DNA of 64,000 nt from Macrothele yani (Eukaryota > Arthropoda > Arachnida > Araneae > Macrothelidae), in the NCBI GenBank assembly GCA_039090855.1, contig CM077011.1, positions 30,223,001 to 30,287,000 on the forward strand, given 5' to 3'. Positions 1-11,726 of the stretch are shown piece after piece (position 1 is the stretch's first letter; every line of letters starts with the position of its first letter). The position numbers were made by a program, and so were the translations under genes. The notes beneath the pieces were generated by a model. The model searched no databases and had not been told where the DNA came from. It saw nothing but the letters and a program-made list of their open reading frames with translations.

Positions 1-1221
1 TTACAGTACCATCTTCTTTTCACATTGCCCAACCAAGAGAACAAGCTGGATTTAGGAGTGGTTACAGCACTATAGATTATATCCATGTACTGAGACAACA
101 AATTGAAAAAACAGGAGAATATGAACTCCCATTATGCATGGCTTTTATTGATTATGTAAAGGCCTTCGATTCCGTGAAACCATCAGCAGTAACAATGGCT
201 TTGAAATCCTGCGGTATTGAAGATGCATACATTAGCATTATTAATAACATCTATGAAAATGTAAGTGCAAAGGTTCAGATATTTAAGGATACAGCACTAA
301 TGACAATTGGAAAGGGAGTGAGACAAGGTGACACTATATCTCCCAAGCTCTTTAACGCCACATTGCAAAATGTCTTTCAATCATTGAACTGGGAAAACAA
401 AGGGATAAAGATTAATGGAGATTACTTAACTCACCTTCATTTTGCTGATGACGTAGTCATTTTTGCCACTACCCCTTCAAAGCTGCAGAGTATGATCCAA
501 GAACTTGCTGACAAGAGTAAAGAAGTAGGATTAAAAATGAACTTTCAAAAGACAAAAGTGATGTATAATGCTTTTACAAGAAACGAAGATTTATCGATTG
601 ATCGAGAAAAGCTTGAGACAACCGATTCCCACATTTATCTTGGGCAGCAGATATCAAGTGAGGGACACATTGTTGAAGAAATTAATCGGCGTATAAAACT
701 TGGATGGAGAGCTTTGTGAAGAAACAGTACAATTTTTAAGAGCAGTATGCCATTATGTCTCAAAAGAAAAGTGTTTAATTAATGCATCCCGCCAATGTTT
801 ACGTATGAAGCAGATACATGGACCTTAACTAAAAAAGACATACAAAGACTCCAGACAACTCAAGGCAGCATAGAGAGATGCATGCTTGGTGTAACTAGGA
901 AAGATAAGAAGAGGAACTTGTGTATAAGGAAAATGACAGGAGTGGACGACATCATGACCAGAGTGAAACCACTGAAATGGCAATGGGCTGGACATGTTGC
1001 CAAAAGAACGGATCACCGATGGACAACCGAAATCTTAGACAGGATTCCGTGGGACAGGAAAAGACCCAGAAGAAGACCCCATGGGAGATGGATGGATGAA
1101 ATTTTAAAGTATGCTGGAGTGGCATGAAGGAGACAGGCCCAAGTCAGACAATTGTGGAAAAAAGTTGGGGAGACCTGCATCCCGCAGTGAATTGATAATA
1201 GTTGATGATGATGATGATGAT
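1..1221 (+). pseudogene. RTE-clade LINE copy, 3' part, decayed (RTE-1)
   Basis: One frame, open from base 3, encodes the reverse transcriptase half of an RTE-type non-LTR retrotransposon. Visible RT motifs are QPREQAGFRSGYSTID, AFIDYVKAFDSV (catalytic Asp), GVRQGDTISPKLFN and the catalytic box FADDVVIF near 445. It is colinear with the intact copy at 27389-30340. The frame never shifts, but in-frame stops occur at 717 (TGA), 780 (TAA) and 1125 (TGA). The last two fall in the C-terminal region that ends with the KRPRRRPHGRW motif. The 3' end is a short GAT repeat at about 1200-1221, the microsatellite tail typical of RTE elements. The 5' part lies beyond the left edge of the window. The family is firm and the copy is clearly dead. 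Confidence 0.93.
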
Positions 1222-2433
1222 ATCTCCTGAGTATATCTTTTTATGTGTTATTTTTTTATTCGCCAATGTGACAAGTTTTTAAAACGCCGTTTTTTATTTA
1301 AAATATTTCTTTTTCTTCTACGATACAGTTTCTATGAGATGTAGCTTAGCAGTATTACAAATGAAATGCTCAAAGTGTAGAGACATTTCCTTCACGTTTG
1401 GAAATTCTAATGGATTTTTCACCTGCGTGTATCGTTCGAAGAACTCCGTTAACACATTTCTCGCCGCGCCTTCATTTTAGTAAGGTGCGGAGAATCCTAG
1501 AGTCCAGCGAAACATCAGCGCTTATAGACGATCCGCTTACCTACATCCAGGGGAGGGTGGTGAATTAAAAGTTTCAGTAGGAGGGGGAGAGGGGATATCT
1601 AACTTTCAAATATAATAAATATCGTGAGCGGGTGAAAGTGGGACCAAGCGAAAGTCGGCCCGATAAGATTCATGTAAAATATGGTGAGCTCGACAATGGC
1701 ATAAATCACAGCTTTTATTGGCCACAAAATCAATGACAAGAGCATTCATCACCCCCTCACGCAGGAAGCTCGCCGATAGGTCCCTGCCATATAAATGAAG
1801 GCCATAAACCATTTTCTGCATTGTGCAGATTCTTTAAAATGAGTCCGCCGATGGGATTTTATTCAAAAATTTTCGACGATGTATGGGATCTGGCGTTTCT
1901 AGATGAAAGTGTCTGTGTCATCTGCCTTTCTCTTCGTTGCATTCGCCACTGCGCATGCTCAAAACCCAGTGCGTGTCCTAACCGATGACTATGATTGCGG
2001 GAATGAAGAGGGATGGGGGGGAGAGAACTATCACGATGACGTAGCCAAAAAAATGTGCCGATTTATAAATTGTTGAATGCTAACATTTCATTTTAATATA
2101 TTCTCGAGATATGCCAGTTTTATAATTAGGGTGTCGAAAAAGATATGTTTTGCTCAATTTGCGAAAAACGATGGTATTTTTTTTTTTAATGTGCCGTACT
2201 GTTATTTTTATCGCCAGTAAGTTCTTTTTTTAATTTCAGCAGCAAAAGCTTCCCCTCTGTTTTGGCAGATTTAATACACAAGTGAGGGTAGAAGGCTGAT
2301 GATCAGGAGCGTATTATTTATTCCTCCTTCAAAACTGCTGACGTTAAGAAAAAGGAAACCGTAGTCGTGGTACGAACACGATATGCATCTATTAAAGGAC
2401 TTTAACACAATTCCATATAAAAAAATATAAGTA
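1222..2433. other. Unannotated AT-rich stretch
   Basis: I recognise no coding region or repeat family here. Short open frames, such as one on the minus strand at 1606-1821, show no domain and no codon continuity. Confidence 0.5.
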
Positions 2434-2997
2434 CCCTGGGCCAGTGGCGGCTCGTGGTGTAAAATGCTGGTGAGGCGAACGGTCTTGATGTAAATGTAAA
2501 ACAGTAAAACATATGTTATTGAAATATATATAAATTCGTATACCGTTATACGAACATATATACATATCAGTGGCGTAGCCAGGGGGTCGTGGTTTGCACC
2601 CCCCCCCCCCTAAGTATGCGAGACAGTTAGCTTTTTCTAAGTACGTTTTATAGATAATTTCCCTATTTAAATTCATTGATTTTTACATAACTTACAATGT
2701 AATACAAATAAATTACATTGATACATAATATCAATGTAATTTCTTGATAATAGAAGAGAAAGTAAAGCAAAGCGGCCAAAGAAGTTGCTTTATTAAATTT
2801 TTATTAAAGCAACTATAATTTATTGCATTTTCTTCATTTTATTAAATTAGCTTCGTTTTGTATTAATGTTCAAGATGTGCGTACGTACCAATAGAAAAAT
2901 ATTTGTCGAAGCGCCCCCCCCCCAATTGTTACATGTACTTATACACAGTTATACAGCAGAAGTGCAGAACCCTTCCCCCTCAAAAAAGTTTCATGTC

Positions 2998-3190
2998 AAA
3001 GGCAGTATCACCCATCGAATATCTTTGAAGTCCTGGGTTCGAGTCGGCTGAATCATTAAATTCCGCTGAGATTCGGAAGTCTCGTTAAGCCATTGGTCCC
3101 GGGTAGGCGCCTTGTTATAAACAGCTGTAAATCCCATTCCTTAGGGCTTCAGCCCATGCCATTAAGCCCTTATATACAAATATTATTCAA
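2998..3190 (+). mobile_element. tRNA-derived SINE, family 2, copy A
   Basis: It holds a B-box-like GGGTTCGAGTC followed by the module GTTAAGCCATTGGTCCCGGG. The same module order recurs at 11427-11726 (GTTAAGCCGTCGGACCTCAGG). Two sites sharing a tRNA-like 5' part and the same body support a SINE family. The A-box is poorly preserved. The copy lies within the hAT element at 2442-6672. Confidence 0.6.
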
Positions 3191-3291
3191 CAGTAATGGA
3201 ATAAAATTACAGAAATATATGAAACACGGCGTGGGAATCTTTCTTCACGAAAAAATCCAAAAATTTTAGAGGGAAAATGTGCATATACCAC

Positions 3292-3316
3292 TATATATAT
3301 GTGTGTGTGTGTGTGT
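3292..3316. repeat. TA/TG microsatellite
   Basis: A TATATATA tract runs directly into about nine TG dinucleotides. Confidence 0.85.
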
Positions 3317-3779
3317 AATATACGCTACTTTTGCAACAATATTTTTATGAAAACAATTATTCGATAATTTTACAACAAAGAAAGAAATATTTCACCTGTA
3401 TTCTTTTATGTAATACACTTCAGCGAAAATACGCAATTTGTGCGGTTTCTTTAGCTAGTCAATGCTACACTCACATCCCAACGCCAGTCGGAGATACACT
3501 TCTAAAAAATTCAAAGTAAATCATTTGAATAGAAATTGTTTTCTCACGAAATGTTTCTTGAGCTTGAATAAAAGTCACAGTTCGATTGGCATATTAGTGA
3601 AGGTGCATTTAGCACGGGTCACAAACTGAAGACCAGGCTCGTGATAACTATGTACAGGAGAAGTCAAGTTAAGGAAGCACATTTCTATATTAAAAAAGTA
3701 TTAGGTAATTTAAACCTGGAATTAAAAACAGAGGAATACGATATTAATTTGCTTTGGTCTCGAACAGAATGCTTTCAGT

Positions 3780-5967
3780 TTATGTTTTATAAATAAGTTC
3801 AATTCTGCGATCCTTTTTGGCTGCAAATTTGTCTATGATCAGATCATAAAATGGTTGAGTGGACATTAGATGGTTCAGCAATTCTTTCTCGATTGAAATT
3901 TTAGCGAGTGAAGACAAACGATCTTGTGCCGTTGTATTACGGAGGTAAGTCTTAATTCTCTTCAAACAAGAAAAAACTCCTTTCAGCAGAAGAACTTGTT
4001 GATGCCAGTGTCAATACAAAAGAAAATAATTTGTAGGCTTCTGGTAACACATCTTTCAACTCGTTTTCTTTCATTGTTTTCAAGGTTTTCTGAACACTGA
4101 GTTCCCCCAAGTTGTGATCATTATATAAAAAATTAATTCGTTTTTTAGTCGTTGTGTGTCTGTAAAAATGTTTAGATAATTTTTTTTTGAGAGTGTTAAG
4201 GGCACTGGATGGAAATGACTCTGAATTACTATGGTATTTTGAGTTGTCAACTAGCTGCAGAAACTCGAGCTTCCCCATATCTTCAAATCTGGTATTTATT
4301 TGGACTATTATGCTGTCAACGGTTTCGTAAAACAAAATTTTGTAATAGTTTTCCACTTCTTCTTCAGCCAAATGTTTCTTTTGGCGACATTTAGGACCTC
4401 CACTCAAACTAATTGCTTCACTGAAATGTTTCAAATAAGTGGTTACATTCTTTTTTTTATTTATTCGTTCGCAACATTGTTTAATTTGTCTTTGGCAATA
4501 ACTGATATCTAAAGTCTTTTTTTGTAAAACATCAAACAGTACATCCGTAATTCCAAAAATGTCATCAAAAATCAGTGATAAAAAAGCAAATTCAAAATTA
4601 GTGAAATTTTTCAAATATCCTATGGCTCCGTTGATTGATTCTGCCGTTGATTCCGGGTCATTCATTATGTTTTCAAACACATTCTTTAGTTTGCCTCATT
4701 CGCTTACAATTAAACGCAAAATTTGCGAACGTGATGCCCAACGTGTTTCAGCTATTTGAGGAATCCGTTTCCCAACAACTGAATCTGCTACGTGGGTTCT
4801 CTTGGCAGATTTATGAAAAAATGAGGGCATGCTGGATTGAGGTGTGAAATATATGCGACATTTTACAATACTTTTGCACCCCTGTTGTAGGACAAGGTTA
4901 AGGCGGTGGGCGAAACAGTGGGTAAACAAAGCTTGCGGGGCTTCTAGCTTGACTCTTTTCTGCAAACTGCTCAACTCTCCAGCCATAACGCTTGCACCAT
5001 CATAACACTGGCCTACTAACTTTGATTTAAAATCAAACTCCTCCAAAACCGAAGCTAGCAGATCATACAGTGCCACAGCAGTCCTGTCAGTGCTGATATA
5101 ATAAAAACCAAGGAAGCGCTCAACTACTTCACAATTTGAGTCCAATATGTATCTGACAATTATTGAACACTGTGATTTTTGAGTAATATCAGTTGTATCA
5201 TCAACTTGCACTGAAAAAAATGTTGACTCATTAATTTCGCTTTTAACACATTCGTTTATATATTCATGAATACACTCCAGTAAATCATTCTGTATCGTTT
5301 TTGATTGTCCAGAAAATAATCTTCGTATTTCTTCAAAATATGCTTAATTCTGGGGTGCTTCTACGAAGTAACAAACGGAACATCTCCTTGAAATTACCTT
5401 TATTTAATGAGGAAATAGATCCATCATGTCCTCGAAAAGGCAGTTCTTGCTTGCTTAGAACGACAACTAAATCGATTATATGTTCCATAAAAAGCCTATT
5501 TAGTCTGACCTTTTCATTAAACTTAGCTTTATGAAGAGCAGCATTTTCTTTGAGCATATCAGAAATAGTGTTTATATTTTTTTTTCCATTCGTTTCAGAC
5601 CTACGTGGGTAGTTATATGCTCTTTAGAGCTTTCGTGCAATTTTGCACTACGAGAAAAGTTTTTCAGATCAAAATAACCCGTTGTATTCCACACATTTTT
5701 CTTATTGCTCAAAAGTAAACATGGCCAGCAAAAGAGAGTTTGCTTGTAATAGCTACCAGAAAGCCAGGGGAAATTTTCGTACCATGACTTATTGAAAGAC
5801 GTGAAAAATGATTTGCCGCACTTCTTATCTTTAGACATTGAACTTATTATAGGTGTCGGTCTTCCAGATATGAGAACATCCCTTTTATCATAGTCTTTCC
5901 AGTGTTTAAAAGGAATTTCTTCCAGAACACAAATCACGTCGTTTGTTGGGCCATTCATATTTTCCAA
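3780..5967 (-). pseudogene. hAT transposase, zinc finger MYM-type protein 1-like, broken
   Basis: Read on the minus strand from 5967, successive open pieces (5967-5572, 5557-5333, 5211-4696, 4680-3952, 3965-3780) line up with the order of ZMYM1-like hAT transposases. A TTF-type zinc-finger region comes first (CWPCLLLSN, W..TGYFDLKNFSRSAKLHESS). The RNase-H core follows, with VQVDDTTDI (first catalytic Asp) and GQCYDGASVMAG (second). The C-terminal hAT dimerisation segment has LASTSSSAERSFF (catalytic Glu region) and then KRIKTYLRNTTAQDRL. Total length of about 730 codons suits the family. Frameshifts near 5565, 5320, 4690 and 3960 inactivate it. Its place inside matching inverted ends and a TSD supports the assignment. 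Confidence 0.9.
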
Positions 5968-6780
5968 CCAAAATCAAAATATGCTGTTTAGTAACAATAA
6001 CAAAATAAAAAAAGAAGAAAAACTCAACATTACTATGAACTAGCCAACACACGCAGAAGAGAGGATTGAAAACACACTACAAAAAGTTAGACTCAAATAC
6101 ACTCTGACGAATAGTTAAAGCTACGCAGAAATCATCGTACTCCAAAGCGAATAGAGGCGAACGGCGTCATCGCCTGTAAAACCAATTTTTACCAAGGTCA
6201 TCTGCTCATTTTCCCGCGCCCATTGGATACACAATCCTTGGATTCTCCAATAACAGCAGAGATGCGATTCCAGTTTAAGCGAAATGGAGGGTCGCCTCAG
6301 AAATTTCCTTTCTCTTACTGGAAGTCCGGCACCTCCTTAGGTAGACTTCGGACCGTGGGGGTGGGGGGTTCACTCTGTAGGGCTCTTCTCTGATCCCCAG
6401 TTTCCAAACCGGCTTCTCATCGAGACGATTCAGCCGGTCGCCTCTAAGCGCTTAAAACGTACAGCTCCTTTGCAAAAATAATGATTCATTCCTCTTCTTG
6501 AAAGCCTTTCTTTAACCTAATTCATGAATCACAATGTGAATTTCAGTGTTTCATTTATCCTGCAAAGTTCTTATATCTTTTTTACTGACCGAAGTTTGTT
6601 TTTTCACTTCTCATTCTGCGGAATTTCAGGTGAGGCGGCGCCTCACTTGCCTCATCTGACGGGCCGCCACTGCCCTGGGCAGTAGGGGAGGACGACTGGG
6701 CCACCCTCCTCCCCACAGCCAGTACATTTTTCTTTTTTGAATAGCCAGCATCTAAATAATTAATGCATTTATTTTTGTAA

Positions 6781-8048
6781 TACAAAGGGTATCTTGAAAG
6801 TAATGCTTCATCCCTCATAAGATTTTTATTTGTAGCAGCAAAAATATGAAACTTCGTGGCAAAATAATTGAATATATTGTTAATAATGTTAGCTTATTCA
6901 AAGTATTATCCATCACTTTCTATATATTTCCGCCATCTTTGAACCCATTAGTAAAGTCCATTTTGGAAAAATTCCTGAGGCTGTCGTTTCACCCATGAGT
7001 ACACAGCAAGTTTAACGTCTGTCACATCGTCGAAACGTTCCCCCTGCAGGGTGACTTTCAAAGGGGCAAACAGGAAACAGTCTGAAGGTGCCAAATCAGG
7101 ACTGCAAGAGGGAAGGGGGGGTATCACCGTCCACTTAATTTTTGCAATCCCCATTGAGCTGTGGGGACGTGCGTTATCATGATATAAAACAACACTATGA
7201 AGTGGAATGCCACGTGTTTTCCTTCTGATAGCTTCCTTAGCCTCTTGAATGTCTGCACATAGTGAGCACTGTTTATCGCTACACCCCATTCAAGGAAATC
7301 AGTCAAACTGACATCACGTTTGTCTCAGAAAATTGTCATCATCACTTTCCCTGCGGAACAAGTTCTTTTTTCACCTTTTTCTGTCGAGATAAAGATGTGC
7401 GGTGCCATTCCATTGACCCAGGTTTTGTTTCTGGGTCATGAAAGAACACACATGTTTCATCCCCCGGCACAAAATTAGAGAAAAACACCTCACTCTCCCT
7501 CTCATAACAGCCCAAGAGATTCCGGCACATGTCCACCCTTTGCTCACATTGTTCACGGGTTAGGTTTCTTGGGATCCACTTTGAACAAATTTTTCTGTAG
7601 CCCAGATCCCTAATTAATGTTTCCATAGCACTATGACCCCAATGAATTGCGTTGCACAACTCCCGGTTGGTGGCATGACGATCAGCTGTGATGAGGTCTT
7701 TCACTCATTGCTTGTTGGCATCTGTCACTGTAGTTGCGGGTCTTCCACTCCGTTGTTTGTCCAACACTAAACTTACTACCTCTCGAAACCTCCTCATCCA
7801 TCGTCGGAAATTACTGATATCGATTGTGGCAAATCCATACACCACCAGGAGTCTTCTGCGGATTTATGAAACCTCGCACCCCCCCCCCCTTTTCCCGAGA
7901 ATTCAATTACGGCTCGCTGCTTTTTTCTGTCACTCATAATCTTTATTTCCGATTTTGAAAAAAAAAATTGTTCTCACATTGGTAACATATCTTAGTACGT
8001 ATATGTCGGTGCAGTTTCATTAAAATCACTACAAAATTTCAAAAGTTA
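6781..8048 (-). pseudogene. mariner element relic with broken DDxD transposase
   Basis: The transposase reads on the minus strand from an ATG at about 7937 (MSDRKKQRAVIEFSGK) to about 6945. A paired-type HTH region is followed by WIPRNLTREQ, GDETCVFFHDPETK (first Asp), LYHDNARPHSS (second Asp) and CSPDLAPSDCFLF (third Asp). That is the mariner DDxD signature. Only 31 residues separate the last two Asp instead of the usual 34, which suggests a small in-frame deletion. There is a stop near 7700 and a frameshift near 7300-7340. The left end carries TATCTTGAAAGTAATGCTTC, a mariner-like terminus. The right end is not clear and the 8048 limit is approximate. Confidence 0.85.
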
Positions 8049-8118
8049 TTAGGTTGGTGCAAAAATAATAGCCGTTTTCTAACGCGAACTTCGAAAGGAC
8101 ATAAGTCGGCTTACTATA

Positions 8119-9498
8119 CTGTGCAAATTAATTGGGACAAAGTAAAAAATCACTCTTTTTTCCAAAACTACGCCTTTATATCATTCTATGCATTGATATA
8201 CACTGATAAATACCTGTATTAGTATGAAGTATGTCCTCCTTTAGCAGAAATGACCTCTTGAATTTGTTTTGGCATTGACTCCACTAAGTGAGTGCACATA
8301 TTTTTGTCTTCATAATCGTGGAACCACACTTTTAATAGCATTCGTTATCATGCGTTCTTTGGTTGAACAGTCCATTTTACCTAAACGTCTCTTCAAAATA
8401 TTCCACTAGTTTTTATGGGATTTAAGTCAGGTGAATTTCCAGGCCAATCAAGCTAATGAATTTGATTTTCCAGCATGAAATTCTTGACCAATTTCGAATT
8501 GTGACATGGGGCCAAGTCATGTTGAAATGTTCCGTCAAAAGTTTGCGAGAATAGAACAATCCTACGTTGTAATATTTCTACGTACTTGGCTTAATTCATC
8601 ATTCCTTGAACAGGAACTAAGCTTCCAGTGCCATTTGATGTAAAAAAAAACCAAAACATCTGTTTCAGAGGGTGTTTTACAGTTTGTTTGACATGCTCAG
8701 GTCTTAAGGGTTCACAGTTGCTTCGTCTAACGACATTTACTTGGTAACCCTGCACAAATAAATGAGTTTCATCACTGAAAATTACATTTTCCCAGTCGTC
8801 AGCAGTTCATGATTTATAGTGTTTGCCCCATGCTAAACGTTTTATCTTCATTTTCGCATTCAAATATTGTTTTTTCGTTGGTCTTCTTTCCTTCCGGCTA
8901 ACTTCCAGAAGCCTACGGCGTGCAGTTGAATCACTAACATCACAACCACTAGCCAATAAATCTCTTTGAAGGTCGTGCTTTTTTTTTTTTTTTTTTTTTT
9001 TTTTGGATTCATTTTACTATTTCTGATTAGATATTTATCGGTTCGTGGAGTTGTTTTTCGTTTTCTATTCCACATTTACCTCTCCTTTTTGGAGACGATG
9101 ATCCGGATGTATTGTATCGCGTAAGCAGTCTTGATACACTTGATTTGCGTACACCAACTGCAGAAGCGATATCTCTCACTGTCATAGAAGTGTGATCCTT
9201 CAGAGCAATTATTTTTGCACGCTTCCTTGGGGAAATAGCATTTTTTCAATACACGAAAGCAACACGTACTCACAGAGAGCAAAAACTAACATCCATCTAT
9301 CACACACGAAAGCTCACAACTGAAGATGAAGTGCCTATTTCCTGTTTATAACCGGTCAAACAACATTCTTACTATCAAGTTCTAACAGTCACACCAATTC
9401 ACAGCTGATAAAACCGGTTTACGTGGGTTTCCGACATCAACTGGCGATCACATTACAATTCTGAGAATAAAATAGCTTGTCCCAATTAATTTGCACGG
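8119..9498 (-). mobile_element. Tc1-like transposon with TA duplication, inside a mariner
   Basis: Terminal inverted repeats of about 23 bp (core GTGCAAATTAATTGGGACAA) occur at 8119 and, inverted, ending at 9498. Each is flanked by TA (8117-8118 and 9499-9500), as expected for Tc1/mariner insertion. Length is about 1380 bp. It interrupts the mariner at 8051-9745 and carries a dead transposase on the minus strand. Confidence 0.92.
8190..9250 (-). pseudogene. Tc1-family transposase, decayed
   Basis: The minus strand encodes a Tc1 helix-turn-helix region (KIIALKDHTSMTVRDIASAV, then VRKSSVSRLLTRYNTSG) at about 9230-9080. Next come a linker and a catalytic part with NVIFSDETH (first Asp), FQHDLAPCHNS (second Asp) and WPGNSPDLNPI. 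The final catalytic Glu is replaced by Lys (NPIKT). Several stops and frameshifts are present. A run of about 24 T (A on the coding strand) at 8979-9003 lies inside the coding region. Confidence 0.85.
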
Positions 9499-9745
9499 TA
9501 TAGCAGAATGTAAGTATTGTAATCAATATAGGACCCATTCGAATCAATACATTTCTGCCAACGAGAAACTAGTTGATTCATCCAGCTGGCATAAAATGCC
9601 TAGCTTCGGGAGGCGACAAACTCTCGGAAGGCGGTTTCAGCAGCGTCCTGGTTAGGGAAGCGTTTCTGCCGGAGGAAGATGTCCAGGTGCTTGAAGACGT
9701 ATAAGTCTGTTGGAGATAAGTCCGAGGAATATGCTGGGTGAGACA

Positions 9746-10079
9746 GAACTTCGTACCGCGAAATCGGCCGTTGCATTAAAAGCTTGGACAGTCAAACAAT
9801 CAGAGAATCGAAGTCCGTTTCCTCCGTCCCCACTCTTTATTTCCACTAGGTTTGGGGTCTTTGTTAACTGCCGTTGAAAAGTTTTTAGAAATGCGAAAGA
9901 GAGTGTGGCATCAACCAACAGAAAGCTCGCTTTCTTTTGACGGTGAGTATCTGCTATCAAGTGAGTAATTTCAGACGGATCATTTCTTATTCAGTTGCAA
10001 AATTGTACGACTAAATTTTTATATATCCCTTGTCTTTTTGAAGCACTGAAATGCTTCAAGATAATTTAAGCAAACTGCA
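9746..10079. other. Unannotated stretch
   Basis: A minus-strand frame at 9652-9960 starts in this stretch and runs into the neighbouring mariner relic. I recognise no domain in it. Confidence 0.4.
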
Positions 10080-10084
10080 AAAGG

Positions 10085-10232
10085 TGTGACGTGCCTGCAC
10101 CGCAGGACGCACATGAGATAAAGGCAGATAGCAGTGAGAGCACATTTCCGTGTAGCTCAATTGGGAGAGATACTTACCCCAGAATGAGGGGAACCGGATT
10201 CGATGCCCGGCGCGGAAAAACTTGTATGTTAT
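10085..10232 (+). repeat. TRIM-A 5' LTR
   Basis: 148-bp direct repeat beginning TGTGACGTGCCTGC and ending GTTAT. Its right part (about 10147-10219) is tRNA-like, with a box A-like TAGCTCAATTGG and a box B-like GGATTCGATGCCC. Confidence 0.85.
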
Positions 10233-10500
10233 ATTGGCGCCCGAACTTCCAGGAGGACCCAGCTGTTAAGTTTCTCGCAATCATGTGATTTTCTTTCCAC
10301 ACGGCAAGACAGGGAAAATGAGAATCCCTTCTTCAGTGTTTCAAAAAAATAATTCAGTGTGATGTTACTCTTCCACACATCAAATTGTCTGGGATTTCTC
10401 AAATGCACGTTCTTCGTGGGATGACTGCCTACAGCAGCCCGTGGTCCCGGCTAACCCGTGGGCCATGCCCCGGCCCTCTTTCGAAGGGTGCGGGGGGAGA

Positions 10501-10648
10501 TGTAACGTCCCTACCCCTCAAGACGCACATGAGATAAAGGCAGATAGCAGTGAAAGCACATGCCCGTGTTGCTTAGTTGGGAGAGCTACTTACTCCGGAG
10601 TGAGAGGACCCAAATTCGATGCTCGGCGCGGAGAAACTTGCGCGTTAT
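10501..10648 (+). repeat. TRIM-A 3' LTR
   Basis: 148-bp partner of the 5' repeat. Its tRNA-like part (about 10563-10635) is more decayed (TTGCTTAGTTGG, AAATTCGATGCTC). It is immediately followed by the target duplication AAAGG. Confidence 0.85.
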
Positions 10649-10653
10649 AAAGG

Positions 10654-11426
10654 GTAATAAGGAAATGGATGATGTAAAATTAATTAGTCCTCTGATTCCC
10701 TAAGTTCTATAAAAAAAATTCGAATGTGTAAGCAATGGAACACCAACTTCAAATACGAATAGCTTAACATCGTCGTTAAGTATGCACATTAAACACACAA
10801 ACTAATTAATGTTTCAAAGCTTCTGTTTACTAAACAGACAGGATTTGTGGTGTTTCAAATCTCTCAAGACATTTTGTTGGCCGTGTTTAATATTTTGTAA
10901 TGAAACCTAAAAAAAATTAAAACTCAGAATCGTCAACATTCAGATTTAATACAGTAAAATTATACTAGTCGCATTTATTGGGGTAAAACAAAGAACAAAG
11001 GTTCCAAGCTTTCGCACATCAACCAGACGGCGCTTCCAATGAAGGTGGACTCCCAGAAGGTTGTGTTTCTGCCTGGTAGTTTCCAAATGATAATCATCAC
11101 CCCATAACTATTCTATATGGGAATCTTATATAGGGACTTAAAAATTGTGATACAAATAGTATCGGGTTTCCCGGAGTGAGCCTGAATTCACTCAAATGAA
11201 CATATCCCATTCTTCTAGTTTTCGTTAGGTAAAAAATTGAATTGAGCGTATTTTACTCTTCCCCCTAGATTAAGCAGTAAAACAATTGGCAAGCTGTTCG
11301 AGGCTTCGCACGAACTTGGTTTGGATAAATGCTTGAGATAACTAACACCCTGTGTCATTAAACTGTGCGAATAAAAACCTATTAACGCAATATACACAAA
11401 CAAGACATAATCTAAAAAGGGGGGGG
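10654..11426. other. Unannotated AT-rich stretch
   Basis: I see no gene or recognised repeat here. Confidence 0.4.
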
Positions 11427-11726
11427 GCGTGGATGGCCTAGTGGTCAATGTTCGTCACTGCCACGGTAAAACCTCAGATTCAATCCCAGGCCCGTACGAA
11501 CGCTCGAACCACTAAATCTCCGCCGTGCGTCGGATGGGCACGTTAAGCCGTCGGACCTCAGGTACTGGCCACGCGATAATAAATAAGGTCATCTTCCTCC
11601 CCTTTCTACCTCGCTTCCATGTTACTTTCCTATCGGGCATTCTAGCCTAAATCTCCTAGCTTTTTATTTCTAAGGGTTGTTTAAGACCTGGGGTCAGACA
11701 CTCCTTTTTAAAATCCTCTATACATG
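11427..11726 (+). mobile_element. tRNA-derived SINE, family 2, copy B
   Basis: It begins with a tRNA-like head: box A-like TGGCCTAGTGGTCA and box B-like AGATTCAATCCC. The body GGGCACGTTAAGCCGTCGGA is shared with 2998-3190. The 3' end is a short GATCT tandem repeat, resembling the microsatellite tails of SINEs mobilised by RTE-like LINEs. Confidence 0.75.

Larger units (their letters stand above)
2442..6672 (-). mobile_element. hAT-superfamily DNA transposon with 8-bp TSD
   Basis: The left end reads CAGTGGCGGCTCGTGG and the right end is the inverse of CAGTGGCGGCCCGT. These are short terminal inverted repeats of hAT type. They are flanked by an exact 8-bp direct repeat, CCCTGGGC, at 2434-2441 and 6673-6680. 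Eight-base duplications are the hAT hallmark. A broken ZMYM1-like transposase lies on the minus strand at 3780-5967. A SINE-2 copy (about 2998-3190) sits between the left end and the gene. Another hAT-like terminal sequence, CAGTGGCGTAGCCAGGG, is seen at about 2574 without a clear partner, so a further nested fragment is possible. Confidence 0.9.
8051..9745 (-). mobile_element. 3' part of a second mariner, split by a Tc1 element
   Basis: At 8051 the sequence TTAGGTTGGTGCAAAAATAA is a well-known mariner terminal repeat. The matching 3' coding end is found beyond the Tc1 insertion, on the minus strand at about 9740-9501: SSDLSPTDLYVFKHL, FPNQDAAETAF and SWMNQLVSRWQKCIDSNGSY. These are typical mariner C-terminal motifs. 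The two halves (8051-8118 and 9501-9745) become contiguous when 8119-9498 is removed. The 5' part of the element is missing upstream of about 9745. Confidence 0.85.
10085..10648 (+). mobile_element. TRIM-A: miniature LTR element with tRNA-like domain in each LTR
   Basis: Two direct repeats of equal length (148 bp; 10085-10232 and 10501-10648; about 83% identical by hand count) flank a 268-bp internal region with no coding capacity. The element starts with TGTGACG. Two bases after the 5' repeat is TGGCGCCCGAAC at 10235, the first 12 bases of the tRNA-Lys-type primer-binding site used by many retroelements. A purine tract ending GCGGGGGGAGA lies directly against the 3' repeat. The whole is flanked by an exact 5-bp duplication, AAAGG (10080-10084 and 10649-10653). 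These are the features of a terminal-repeat retrotransposon in miniature. A relative lies at 43932-44510. The internal region has no gag or pol, so an autonomous partner would have to act in trans. Confidence 0.85.
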
